Origin: Carya illinoinensis
Lineage: Eukaryota; Streptophyta; Magnoliopsida; Fagales; Juglandaceae
Assembly (NCBI RefSeq): GCF_018687715.1
Contig: NC_056758.1
Coordinates: 2,046,001 to 2,110,000, forward strand
Reading direction: 5' to 3'
DNA length: 64,000 nucleotides
Shown here one piece after another: positions 1 to 13,365 of this stretch. The position numbers and the translations under genes are program-made. Under the pieces are notes generated by a model that did no database searches, was not told the origin of the DNA, and saw only the letters and a list, made by a program, of their open reading frames with translations. The stretch's first letter is position 1. Each line of letters begins with the position of its first letter.

Positions 1-637
1 TTCGAGTTTCAATATAAGTGTCCTCATTGTCATGAGTTTTATCTTTGTTCTAAATGTGCATTTTTACCACTCACCAAAAAATCTAAAACTCACGACCATC
101 CATTGACCCTTATAAAAAAATTATTGCCATTCAAGTGTGATGGTTGTGAGAATAAAGGCAATAGCATGTTTTACTTGTTTAACCTATTTGTTCATGGTCC
201 ACCGAGAACGTACATCTTTACCATTGATTGTACTACCATCAACCATACAAGTTGAAATTGATGACCATCCATTGACCCTTCTGCCAAGATTTATGATCTC
301 CCTCACTTGCAATGTTTGTGGGAATGAAATTAAGGGTATGTTTTACTTTTGTGCCACTTGTTCATTGGTGGTTCACCCAAATTGTGCCCTTTTACCACCA
401 ATCGTCAAAGTCATAAGGCACAAGCACCCTCTCAATCTCATCTACTCTATTCCAACCGACCAATCCAAACGTAGAGTGTGCTAACTATGCACTAAGACAG
501 TTGACACGAACTCTTGGGTTTATTGTTGCGCAAGTCAAGATTTTGTTGCTCACCTTCATTGTGCTACAAGAAAGAGAAAGATGAAATATTTGTGCGGAAC
601 TCTAAAGATGAAGAATTCATTGAGTCATCAATTACAA
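1..637 (+). pseudogene. DC1 (cysteine/histidine-rich C1) domain gene, broken and cut by the window edge
   Basis: The first bases translate in frame 1 to a DC1-type pattern (YKCPHCHEFYLCSKCAF, then HDHPLTL and CDGC), typical of plant DC1 proteins that bind zinc in tandem C1-like repeats. Near position 185 the similarity moves to another frame, where a second unit follows (DDHPLTLL, CNVCGNEIKGMFYFCATCS, VVHPNCALLPP, HKHPLNL). That frame ends in a stop at about 481-483, yet cysteine-rich coding-like sequence continues for about 150 bases (WVYCCASQDFVAHLHC). One shift and one stop within three repeats indicate a decayed gene, or an exon fragment with sequence errors. The 5' part is outside the window. 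DC1 proteins are known in signalling and stress responses, but no specific role can be given here. Confidence 0.7.
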
Positions 638-1580
638 GCAACACCATAAGGTTGTTATGATCATTAAAAGTTTTATCAAATAAAAATCCACATCAGCCTG
701 TTCTAAGACTTTTTATCAATGTTAGACCTTGAATTACAGAGAATAGAACATGTCACAAGTTCAAGTTACATAAAATACGATTCATAGACTAATGTCATGT
801 CATTGACCATAGATAAATGAGTAAAGCTAAGAGAATAGTAAAATACTATGTCCAAATAGAGTGGGCCATAAAAAACAAAACGATTATCATCGGGTCAAAC
901 CGATAGTGAGCCACCGTGGCGTTGGATTCGAAAGCTTGATAGAACGTTGTGATCCTATAACCAAATTAGAATTCACTAGTCTTGAGACATTCAGATTAAT
1001 AATTAGACCTTTAATAAAGATGGTGTGCGCTACGTTGTATTTGAATCCGACACCATTGGGCGTTCTATCTATCTTTAGCTATGCTTAGCAAAGCAATGAT
1101 ACACATTGTAATACATGTGGTGAGTCTGATATACAACAACCCAAAGGAAGAGAACATTGAAATACTAAAAACCTAACGTATTTCAAAGTTAGGCTTCAAT
1201 GGACATAACATATACCGACATCTCTTCTGTTGGTTTTTCAGACTTGATCCAGCAGATTTTGCATGCAATTTAGAAGCGCAGCGCCTCCATGTATGGGCAG
1301 GGCCTTTTCATTTATTCGAAAGCTTTCTTTTCATTCCTTCTCCTTTTTAATGAGGGTTTATACCGATGGCGAAAGGTGGTTCAATGTCTCTATAGGTGGA
1401 TGAGATTGTGGACCTTAAGATCGTCAAGGTGTTGGCTCTATTCTGTCCACGCTTTTCACCTGTACCTAAAATGACATGAGATAGCAAAAGACAACAAACC
1501 TTCTTAATGACATACCCACTTTAAAACAAATATTGCAACAATCTCTACAAGGAGGCCACTCTGGTGCCAGTGTTTATATA
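638..1580. other. Spacer without a recognisable gene
   Basis: Short open frames here have no motif I recognise and no splice context. It holds the presumed 5' flank of the BTB/NPH3 gene; no clear TATA box was assigned. Confidence 0.4.
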
Positions 1581-3601
1581 ATGACTGAATTACTACATCA
1601 AGACTGTGCCCATGTCCTAGTGAGCAACAGCAAAGATAGAATCAGTGAAAACTTCAAACAGAGAATGGAATACAGGTTTGCCAACACTGGACATGACAAG
1701 ACTACAGTGGGAAGCAAAAGTCTTGACACACGGACTTTAATCTGTCAGTCAATATCTGGTGGGAAGCCTAACCGATGTGTCATTTTTCCAGCCAATGTTA
1801 GCATGATTGCCGAAGCTATAGAAAGAAGAAACCAGGACTGGTAACCCCAATCCCCAGAAATACCTTCCTCCTCCTGTGTACATACATATATGGATTGTTG
1901 ATTATGTCCTTGCAGTACATATATATGATATTTATGTTGGAAAAACACATACATGTGATTTTTTTTATGGCAACAATTCCCCAATTATTCATGCAGGATT
2001 GTGAGGACAAAATTTACAAGTGATCTGATCATACAAGTTGGAGATTCAACCTTTTTCTTGCACAAGGTGCACTCATTTACTCTGTTCTTGACAAAAGATG
2101 AAGAATCAATCTGTGTGTGACCTATATCAAAAGCTTACACGAGGCCCTTAGAATTCCATTTCATGTATTGACCCATTTAAATAGTTGTTTCAGCTGCACA
2201 AAATTAATCATCAGGCTTGCAGAATTAGGTCTGAAAACAAGCCTGTAAAGATGCTGACGGAATCATTAACATATAAGGAAATTACGTTTCCCTATTATTG
2301 CCTATATTCTGTAAAATGGCGTGTGAATAATTCATTCACCTCCCTTTTTGGCCTTGGAAACTGGATATGAAGCTGTATCTTAACTCTTTCGAGTTGTTTA
2401 ACAAGACCAAGACTATAATTTTTTAACACCTAAACTAAACTGAGTATCTATGATCCCAATTAAATTTGAGTAGGCTGATGGATCCCCATCAACTATTCAT
2501 ACAAGAGAATCATGCTAGATATTCAATTACCCCAATATTTTGACCAATATTCATTATCTTTGATAATCGTTCAAGATAACAATTCAATTTTAGGTTATTT
2601 AAAACTTCAATTAAATAAAAATCTTTTTATAGCAGCTTCCTATGGCCTCAAGAAGTGTATATTTGAATAGACTGGTATTCCAGAGAAACAGCAATGGCAA
2701 GAGAGACACAAGCCCCAAAATCCAACTAGATAATCTTCCAGGAGGAACCAAAACTTTTGAATTACTAGTGAGATTTTGTTACGGATGGAAGGTTGATTTA
2801 ACAGCAACCAACATTGCTCCATTATATTGTGCTGCACATTTCTTGGAAATGAGGGAGGACCTTGAACCAGGAAATCTTATGTCCAAAACTGAGGCTTTTC
2901 TAAGCTTCTTAATCCTTACATCCTGGAAAGACACATTTCGGATTTTCAAAAGTTGTGAATCCCTTTCTGCCTGGGCAAAGGAGCTGAGAATTGTGAAAAG
3001 ATGCTCAGAAGCCATCGCCTGGAGGGCCTGCTCAAATTCAAAAGCATTTAGCTTTGGTGAAAACGATGCGGAGTGCTTGAATATTCTAGCAAATGCTGAG
3101 AACTCAAAACTTGAAGACAGATTTAATAATTGGTGGTTTGAAGAAGTCTCATTCCTTCGAATAGATCATTTTGTAGAAGTGATTCGTGCCATTAAAAGTA
3201 AAGGGATGAAGTCAGAGCTTGTAGGATCATGTATAGCTCATTGGAGTGCAAAACGGCTTTCAAGGATCACTTTTGGACTGGACCAATTGACTCCCAAACA
3301 TATGACTCAACAGTTACAAAGGGTTACAACTGAATGCTTGATTAAGCTGCTTCCTGTGGAGGAAAACTCAGTTTCTTGCAATTTTCTACTACACCTACTC
3401 AAGGTAGCTCTAACGGCAAAAATCAATTCTGAATTGTTGAATATGCTAGAAAGAAGAATAGGCTTCATGTTGGAGCAATGTCGTGTTCCAGATCTCCTGG
3501 TTAAGAATTTTGGAGACAATGACAGTGTTCACGATGTGGGCATTATCAGCAGGGTGGTAGAGTCCTATGTGTCTTCTGTTTCAAGCAATCCCATGTTGTG
3601 A
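1581..3601 (+). CDS. BTB/POZ and NPH3 domain protein (NRL family), 5' part up to the transposon insertion
   Basis: NRL proteins are substrate adaptors for CUL3 ubiquitin ligases; the family includes phototropism NPH3, RPT2 and the vein-patterning protein DOT3. Exons are 1581-1840, 1997-2066 and 2636-3593, all with GT-AG borders and matching phase. The BTB start is SDLIIQVGDSTFFLHK in exon 2, followed by LDNLPGGTKTFELLVRFCYG and YCAAHFLEM, then the NPH3 region (SWKDTFRIFKSCESL, IVKRCSEAIAWRAC, WWFEEVSFLRIDHFVEVI, GSCIAHWSAK). I chose ATG 1581, the first in-frame ATG of a frame that splices correctly; an upstream start is possible. A copia LTR begins at 3594, so the frame gains two foreign residues and stops at 3599-3601, giving 431 residues. 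The rest of the gene resumes at 8469. DOT3 and At5g17580-like proteins look closest, but the subfamily is not settled. Confidence 0.85.
3589..3593. repeat. Target-site duplication, left copy
   Basis: TCCCA directly precedes the TG end of the left LTR; the matching copy is at 8464-8468. Confidence 0.9.
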
Positions 3602-4011
3602 AAAACGATGACAATGAATTGAAATAGCACCGAATGAGAAAAACGATCACACACGACACAAGATGTACGTGGTTCGGCAAATTGCCTACGTCCACGGGAG
3701 CTGCAGAGGATTTTATTATTGAGGAATCACACTACAAGATGGGTCACAACACTGTTCATCCACAGTGTTTTCGTGGCTGCTCTGTTGCAGACAAAAGAGG
3801 CAAAAATCATATATATAGTTCAAACGGCGGAATCCCTAAAACGCATGTTCGCTCGAGCGGCGTGTCGAGCGCGCGTCGAGCGAACTTCCCTTCCGCATCC
3901 CGCTCGAGCCCACTGTCGAGCTGACGTCGAGCGTTCGACTCTGCCTGATTTCGCTCGAGCGGCCAATGCCTCCGCTCGAGCGGTGTGGACCAGACTCCAC
4001 AGTACTCAACA
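3594..4011 (-). repeat. Left LTR (3' LTR of the element)
   Basis: 418 bp, near-identical to 8046-8463. Differences seen are CACGGG/CATGGG, GAGG/GAAG, TGCAG/TGTAG, CTGACG/CTAACG, GTCG/GTTG and ACTCC/ACCCC, all C-T or G-A. Short frames in it are not genes. Confidence 0.95.
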
Positions 4012-4023
4012 ATTCTCCCACTT
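4012..4023 (-). other. Polypurine tract of the copia element
   Basis: AAGTGGGAGAAT on the minus strand directly precedes the 3' LTR, where plus-strand DNA synthesis is primed. Confidence 0.8.
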
Positions 4024-4101
4024 GGAGACTGGTACACTCACTGTATCTCCGTCTTCCTCAAACATGATATCCTCCACCTCTACAACTCACTGCTCCTGTC
4101 T

Positions 4102-7100
4102 TCATTCTAGAAGACCAACTGAAGTTGCGCACAACTTCAGTTTCTCAAGCGTAACACCCTTTGTCAACATATCAGCAGGGTTCTTGTTTCCACATATCTT
4201 CTCAAGTAACAACTGTTCGTCATCCAACAATGACCGTATGAAGTGATACCTGATCTGAATGTGCTTGGTTCTGGAATGGAATGCTGGATTCTTGGCAAGG
4301 AATATGGCACTCTGACTGTCACTGTAGAGAGTGCCTTTCTGATTCTTCTTACCCAATTCTTCCAAGAAGCCTTGTAGCCATACCATCTCCTTTGCAGCCT
4401 CTGACACTGCAATATACTCAGCTTCTGTTGTAGACAAAGAAACTATTTTCTGTAAATTTGAATCCCATGACACTGCAGTACCACCAAGTGTATAAACAAA
4501 GCCCGTGGTACTCTTTCTGCTGTCAATATCTCCAGCTAAATCAGCGTCAACATAGCCCTGCACCTCCAAGCTCTCTCCAGAGAAACATAAACAGGTTTCT
4601 GAGGAACCCTTTAGGTACCTCAAAATCCACTTCACTGCTTCCCAATGTTGCTTTCCTGGGTTACTCATGTATCTACTCACAACTCCCACTGCATGGGCAA
4701 TATCCGGTCTTGTACAAACCATAGCATACATAAGTGAACCAATGGCTGAGGCATAAGGAACCTTACTCATGTAATCTCGTTCCTCCTCTGACTCTGGTGA
4801 CTGATTCTTGCTGAGTCTGAAGTGACTTCCCAAGGGTGTGCCAACTGGTTTGGCCTTGTCCATGTTGAACCTGCTGAGTACCTTTTTCACATACTCAGCC
4901 TGTGAGAGTCTCAACGTACCTCTGACTCTGTCTCTGACAATTCTCATGCCAAGGATTTGCTTTGCAGCTCCCAAATCCTTCATTGCAAAGTGCTCTGACA
5001 TCTGCTTCTTCAGATTATTGATCTCATCAATACTAGCCCCTGCAATAAGCATGTCATCCACATACAACAGCAAAATAATGTAAGAATTGTCAAAATGCCT
5101 GACATAGCAACAGTGATCTGCCTGACATCTAATATACCCTGCACTGTGCATAAAGTTGTCAAATTTCTTGTACCACTGTCTAGGAGCTTGCTTCAGGCCA
5201 TACAAGCTCTTCTTCAGTCTGCAAACTGAACCTTCCTTTCCCTGTACCACAAACCCCTCAGGCTGGTGCATGTAGATGTCTTCTTCAAGGTCTCCATGAA
5301 GAAAAGCTGTCTTCACATCTAACTGCTCAAGAAATAGATCTTCAGTGGCAACCATAGCCAGCACCATCCTGATAGTTGTGATCTTTACCACAGGAGAAAA
5401 GATTTCAGAGTAGTCAATACCCTGCTTTTGCTGAAAGCCTTTTACAACAAGTCTAGCCTTGTACCTCTTGCTGCCATCATGCTCAGTTTTCACCCGGTAC
5501 ACCCACTTGTTGTGTAATGCCTTCTTCCCTGATGGAAGTTCTGTCAACTCCCATGTCTGATTCCCTAGCAAGGAATCCATCTCGTCTTTCATGGCCAGCT
5601 CCCACTTGCTAGAATTCTCATCTTGCAAGGTTTCTTCATAACTCTGTGATTCTCCACCATCTGTCAACAGAATGTAATTCAAAGTAGGTGAGAAACGCTG
5701 TGGAGGACGTATAGTCCTAACTGACCTGCGAACTGCAACTGTAGGAGTAGACGGTTCTGAAACTGCCTGCGGAATAATAGGAATGGGTGTACTGGACCCA
5801 CTCTCCCCGTCACTCTCATCTCTACACTGCACTGTGACCTCTGGTAGGTCATCCAATCCTACAAACTCGGACTCCTGAGGAGCTACTGCAGGAACTGTAC
5901 TCGACTTATCCTTGTACATCATTTTCTCATTGAAAATCACATTCCTGCTTCTTATGATTTTCCGACCCTGATCATCCCAGAAACGATAGCCAAATGCCTC
6001 GTCTCCATAGCCAATGAAATAGCATTTCTTTGACTTAGCCTCAAGCTTACTGCGAGCATCAGAATCAACAAGCACATAAGAAAGACAACCAAAGGTTTTA
6101 AGGTGAGAAAACTTAACCTCTTTCCCACTCCAAACCTCCTCAGGCAATCCACAATCCAGTGGAACTGATGGCCCTCTGTTTATCAAATAAATGGCAGTGC
6201 TGACTGCATCTGCCCAGAAAGTGGGTGGTAGTCCAGCATGCAATCTCATGCTTCTAGCACGCTCATTAATGGTCCTGTTCATATGCTCAGCAACTCCATT
6301 TTGCTGTGGTGTCCCAGGAATGGTCTTCTCCATTCTGATACCCTGAGCTGCACAGTACTCCTTGAACCCGCCATCAACATACTCACCACCATTGTCAGAC
6401 CTCAAACACTTCAGTTTCAAACCTGTCTCTGTCTCAACCATGGCTTTCCAAATTTTGAAAACATTAAATACTTCAGATTTATGTTTCAAAAAATAAATCC
6501 ATACCTTCCTACTATGGTCATCAATGAACGTAACATAGTAGCGAGAACCTCCAAGAGATGCAACTGGAGAAGGACCTCACACATCTGTGTGCACAAGATC
6601 AAGTCTTCCTGTCTTTGGCGTCCTGCCACTTTTCAAGAAGCTGACCTTCTTTTGCTTCCCCATAACACAACTCTCACACATACCGAGATCAACTGTCTTC
6701 AGTTCTGGTAGCTTGCCTCTAGACAGAAGTTCCGTCATGCCCTTCTGACTCATATGGCCAAGCCTACAATGCCACAAATCTGCTGTGCTCTCTGCAACGG
6801 TAGTAGCAATAGTGTCAATTAAACCAGTAGTCATATAAAGTGTACCAGTTTTCTTACCCCGAGCTAGTACCAATGCCCCTTTTGTGACCTTCCAGGTGCT
6901 ATCTGAGAACACCACTGAATGACCACACTCATCAAGCTGCCCAACAGAAATGAGGTTCTTCTTCAACTCAGGAATGTGCCTGACCTTTTGCAAGGTCCAT
7001 TTGTTCTTGCCAGGGAGTGCAATGTCAATGTCTCCCATCCCCACTACGTTCAGAGCCTCACCATCAGCCAAATATACCTTCCCAAAATCACCTGCAACAT

Positions 7101-8007
7101 AATTCCTCATTAGTTTCCGGTGGGAAGATGTATGGAAGGAAGCCTCTGAATCCAGTATCCAGTCATCAACTGGACTATGAACTGCAAGCAATAGTGCATC
7201 CTGTACTTCTTCAGTTACCACATTAGCACTATCATTCTCCGTCTTCTTGGGGTTTTTGCAGTTTTTCTTTATGTGGCCAGCTTTGCCACAATTCCAGCAA
7301 GTTGCCTGCTAACCAGGCCTCGACTTGCTCTTGCCCCTATACTTTGATTTTGATCTTCCTCTGTTTGAATTCCTGTCATGTGATCTCCCTCGAGAGTCAA
7401 CATTTAGGGCTGAACTCAAACCCGAGGTCTCGCCTGAATCTTTCCTGCGCACCTCCTCAGCCAAAATCAAATCACGAATATCATCATATTTCAGTTTATT
7501 TTTACCAGCAGAATTACTAACAGCCATTCTCATGGCTTCCCAACTATTTGGCAATGAAGCCAATAGTATCAGTGCACGTATCTCATCATCAAATTCAATT
7601 TCAACAGACGACAATTGATTTGTGATAGTATTAAAATCATTCAGATGTTGTGCAACAGACGTACTATCTGCCATTTTCAAATTGAATAACTTTTTCATCA
7701 GATGTACCTTGTTATTCGCTGACGGCTTTTCATACATACCTGACAAAGCCGCCATGAGATCCGCCGTCGTCTTCTCCTTGATGACGTTGTGTGCAACGGA
7801 TCTCGACAGGGTTAATCGAATAACCCCCAGAACCTGTCGATCCAACAGATTCCAACTAGCATCATCCATCTTTTCCGGTTGCTGCCCCAATAGTGGAAGA
7901 TGAAGTTTCTTCCCATAGAGGTAGTCCTCTATCTGCATCCTCCAGTATCCAAAATCCGTGCCATCAAACTTCTCGATCCCCGATACCTTCAATTCATCTC
8001 CAGCCAT
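4102..8007 (-). pseudogene. Copia gag-pol polyprotein, one frame with two stops
   Basis: A single frame of 1,302 codons starts at ATG 8007. Gag is followed by a CCHC zinc knuckle (CWNCGKAGHIKKNC), protease, integrase (H-H-C-C region WHCRLGHMS and CESCVMGKQ, then a core with FIDDHS and RSDNGGEY), reverse transcriptase (LDVKTAFLHGDL, LLLYVDDMLIAG) and RNase H (DADLAGDIDSRKSTTGF, SLSTTEAEYIA, NPADMLTKG). Stops interrupt it at 7309-7311, just before the zinc knuckle, and at 6577-6579, at the start of the integrase core. The protease motif reads DSEAS (codon 7144-7146) where the family has a glycine third. All three changes are C-to-T type. No frameshift was found. Confidence 0.9.
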
Positions 8008-8030
8008 CGTTTCTCCTCAGACCCGAACCT

Positions 8031-8043
8031 GGCTCTGATACCA
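8031..8043 (-). other. Primer-binding site, initiator tRNA-Met
   Basis: On the minus strand the sequence next to the 5' LTR is TGGTATCAGAGCC, the usual plant tRNA-iMet primer site of LTR retrotransposons. Two bases separate it from the LTR. Confidence 0.9.
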
Positions 8044-8045
8044 AT

Positions 8046-8463
8046 TGTTGTGAAAAACGATGACAATGAATTGAAATAGCACCGAATGAGAAAAACGATC
8101 ACACACGACACAAGATGTACGTGGTTCGGCAAATTGCCTACGTCCATGGGAGCTGCAGAAGATTTTATTATTGAGGAATCACACTACAAGATGGGTCACA
8201 ACACTGTTCATCCACAGTGTTTTCGTGGCTGCTCTGTTGTAGACAAAAGAGGCAAAAATCATATATATAGTTCAAACGGCGGAATCCCTAAAACGCATGT
8301 TCGCTCGAGCGGCGTGTCGAGCGCGCGTCGAGCGAACTTCCCTTCCGCATCCCGCTCGAGCCCACTGTCGAGCTAACGTTGAGCGTTCGACTCTGCCTGA
8401 TTTCGCTCGAGCGGCCAATGCCTCCGCTCGAGCGGTGTGGACCAGACCCCACAGTACTCAACA
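8046..8463 (-). repeat. Right LTR (5' LTR of the element)
   Basis: 418 bp with TG/CA ends. In element orientation it drives transcription leftward through gag-pol. It contains a TATA box and an array of TCGAGCG palindromes described separately. Confidence 0.95.
8262..8436 (-). promoter_or_regulatory. U3 promoter of the copia element: TCGAGCG palindrome array and TATA box
   Basis: Reading the minus strand, the U3 part has many copies of a TCGAGCG-containing motif, several as the palindrome CGCTCGAGCG, between about 8436 and 8301. A TATATATA box follows at 8262-8269. This matches the layout of short upstream repeats before a TATA box known from plant copia LTRs such as Tnt1. The same array is in the left LTR at about 3849-3984. 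Factor binding is not known from sequence alone. Confidence 0.6.
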
Positions 8464-8468
8464 TCCCA
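8464..8468. repeat. Target-site duplication, right copy
   Basis: TCCCA directly follows the CA end of the right LTR, after which the NPH3 reading frame resumes. Confidence 0.9.
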
Positions 8469-9245
8469 CACCAAAAATATTTGCTGTCGGTAGGCTGGTG
8501 GATGGTTATCTTACACTGGTCGCAAGGGATGAGGCCCTCGGTGCAAAAAGTTTCCAGTCACTTGCAGAAGCATTGCCGAAAGATGCTCGGTATTTTGATG
8601 ACAACCTTTACAGAGCCATTGACATGTATCTCAAGGTACGGAAACCTAGAACTTGGTAAAATAGGAATGTCGTTTTGATTGTATATTATAAAGCTCAGTG
8701 GCTGCCAATCTCCTCTGGTAAAGTTCAAAGGTTAACCCTGCAAAACTAGTGATTTTTTCTACTGATATTGCAATTTATTGATGGACTTTGAGAGCATGCA
8801 ACCTTACATCTCAATCAGTCACTGAGAACTTGATTTTAACTTGCATCTGAATATTTCTTTTGGAACCATTGTGCAGATACACCCTCACTTAACAGAAGAG
8901 GAAAGATTAAGTGTATGTAGATCCCTGGAATACCATAGACTATCCCAAGAAGCCCGTGAGCATGTGATGAAGAACAACAGGCTGCCATTGAAAATCATGA
9001 CACAATTCGTCTTCTTAGAGCAAGTGAACAGGACTAGGTCAATGACAGCTTCTGGATCAAATTATGGAAGAACGAAGATGCAGGCAATTATTAGTGTGTC
9101 TAAAGGTTTAGAGAAGGGCTGGATGAATCGCAAGGAAGAGATTAAGATAATGAAGAAAGAGGTTGACAAAATGAAGGTGCAACTCAATGAACTTCAGATG
9201 TGTAAACTAAAGCTACAAAGACAAGGGAAGATATGCATTAATTAG
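8469..9245 (+). pseudogene. 3' part of the interrupted BTB/NPH3 gene
   Basis: Two exons continue the NPH3 domain beyond the copia element: 8469-8635 (VGRLVDGYLTLVARDEAL, then DDNLYRAIDMYLK) and 8877-9245 (IHPHLTEEERLSVCRSLEY, NRLPLKIMTQFVFLEQ, then a lysine-rich coiled coil and stop at 9243-9245). The first resumes in the exact codon phase left at 3593. Without the element and one 5-bp repeat the gene would have four exons and 607 codons, the usual length for this family. No other lesion is visible. As it stands this part can be translated only from an internal or transposon-derived transcript. Confidence 0.85.
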
Positions 9246-10445
9246 AAGGAAAATCTCAGCTTTGTACAAAAAAGACATTTTGATGGATCTTTGGTTTTGT
9301 TTTGTTGAAATTGGAATCTTGCCTTGTTATTGTTTGGAATTCAAATACCATATTGCCACATTGAGTATGAAGTAGAGTATATCTGCCTTTAACCTTGTTA
9401 CATATTTTTCTTGCCTATCATTTAGGATATATTGCATATTGGTTATCATTTTGGAGAATTATTCCTATCTTCACAACTTGCCAATTAAGGTTATATTTTA
9501 TAGAAGAAATGAAAATCTTGGTTAATTTTCCTATCAATACTATGGTTCCTTTTAGTTTATTGGAAGATTTTTGAAGAATAGATAGTCAATATTTTTATCG
9601 CTACATCTGATGAATGAAGCAGGAGATGTATGTTTAAGCAATATTATTATATTAGTGTAGCTGCTGGGTACTCCAAAGATAGTTTTCAAGCCCACCAGGT
9701 TCAAGACGCCAGCTGATAGATTTAAGAAGAAGAGAATAATACCCTGTAATTTATTCAAGAGCCCTCACTTATGGCGGAAGAATGATGTTAGAGTGGAATG
9801 CAACAACCTAATTTCATAAGCTATTATCACTTTGTTTTTCTCAGTATTTGTGGATTATTAAATCTCAATGAATGATTTATCTAAAAATTTGAAAAGTTAA
9901 AACAGTGGGTTTTAAAGTCTTAATTAATAACTGCCACGTTAATTAAAGGTGTAAGACAAATCATTTTCTTTTTAATTTCTCCAAGAAAATAAGTGTCTAT
10001 ATAAATCCATGCTCCATGCCTAGACTTCGCCTTTAAAGCATTTATGAATATAGAGAAGGCGCTTACTTTAAATGCAACTGAATGAATATTTTCATTTATT
10101 ATTGTTTTCATGCACCACATGATTGTCTTTTTTTTTTAATTAGGATATTATTCTGTGAAGTTTCAATTAATTACAATGATGTCAATAGTATTGGTAACAG
10201 CCAATATGATTGCTGGACAAGAGCAAACTGAGGAAATGCACTTAATGGTATGACTGACAAAACAGAAAAGGAGACTCTTTAGGAGGTAAAACCATTAACA
10301 TTAATGATCTAATAAGGAAACCATGTATAGGATCATTAGCATGAATCATTGCCAACTATAAAGCAACTAGCAAGTTTTGGTCTATTCCTTGCACATCTTT
10401 TCTTTCTCTTGCTTTACCTCTGGTCCATTTCACAGACAAAAGAAA
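9246..10445. other. Spacer, no gene seen
   Basis: A/T-rich 3' flank of the NPH3 gene. Only short frames without motifs were seen. Confidence 0.4.
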
Positions 10446-10973
10446 ATGGCCAGGGATGGAAGTGTCACAAGAGAAACCTGTAACTCATGGCCATTTAGGA
10501 TTAGACTTACAACAGATCATTTGCGTTGGGATAGCCTTAAGATTTTGCCTTCAAAGGAGTTTGAAGAACACATTTTAGGTAACATGAATGAGGCTAGCAA
10601 TAATGCTTTGGAAGCATGGATTCCTGTTGAACTGTCGATTCATGATGCCAATACTCATGAAACTTATTCTGTAAAGTTGGCAAAGAAGGAGGCCTTTTGG
10701 TTCAAACCAACACCATTTCTTGATGAGAAGCAGAGAAAGGAAAAACCCTTTTATCCTTACTCAACAATGATGGATCAACCTTGTTATGACTGGGAAGAAG
10801 CCAGGAAAGAATTTGCTTATTCGATTGAGCCCTTTCGACATGTTGTAAAGAAAAGGAATCTCAACTATAACCAAGAAATTGGATTGCGATGGTCAGGGAG
10901 TGAAGCTGTTAAGAAGTTAGAATTCTCAGTTTTATATGTACCAAGGTTGGACTTGCACAGCTTAAGAATTTGA
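10446..10973 (+). CDS. Small B3-like (DUF313-type) protein, tentative
   Basis: A 175-residue frame starts at ATG 10446 (MARDGSVTRE) and stops at 10971-10973. The N-terminal part, FRIRLTTDHLRWDSLKILP followed by EEHIL, resembles the opening of plant B3/DUF313 domains (an LT.SDV..LLLPKE..E.HIL type pattern). The end, EIGLRWSGSEAVKKLEFSVL, resembles their closing strands. B3 proteins bind DNA as plant transcription factors. The DUF313 group often lacks proven function. The frame ends directly before GTAAG, so splicing to a further exon is possible. I recognise the family only weakly; the frame could be a fragment. Confidence 0.4.
   Translation: MARDGSVTRETCNSWPFRIRLTTDHLRWDSLKILPSKEFEEHILGNMNEASNNALEAWIPVELSIHDANTHETYSVKLAKKEAFWFKPTPFLDEKQRKEKPFYPYSTMMDQPCYDWEEARKEFAYSIEPFRHVVKKRNLNYNQEIGLRWSGSEAVKKLEFSVLYVPRLDLHSLRI

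Positions 10974-13365
<2,392 letters not shown>

Larger units (their letters stand above)
3594..8463 (-). mobile_element. Ty1/copia LTR retrotransposon (Tork/Tnt1-like), inserted in an NPH3 exon
   Basis: The element is 4,870 bp, read on the minus strand. It has TG...CA ends, two 418-bp LTRs and the target duplication TCCCA at 3589-3593 and 8464-8468. A primer-binding site complementary to initiator tRNA-Met (8031-8043) adjoins the right LTR and a polypurine tract adjoins the left one. One long frame holds gag, protease, integrase, reverse transcriptase and RNase H in copia order. The LTRs differ at 6 of 418 positions by my hand alignment, all transitions, so insertion is fairly recent. It lies antisense to the host gene. 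The lineage call rests on domain order, the tRNA-Met site and general similarity to Tnt1-type polyproteins. Confidence 0.95.

Noticed and set aside
861..1088. 75-residue frame
   Set aside because: No motif, no neighbours in phase and no promoter or splice context.
3634..4246. Plus-strand frames over the LTRs (also 8086-8678)
   Set aside because: They repeat in both LTRs and run antisense to the element; the 8297-8659 frame is open only because it enters the NPH3 exon.
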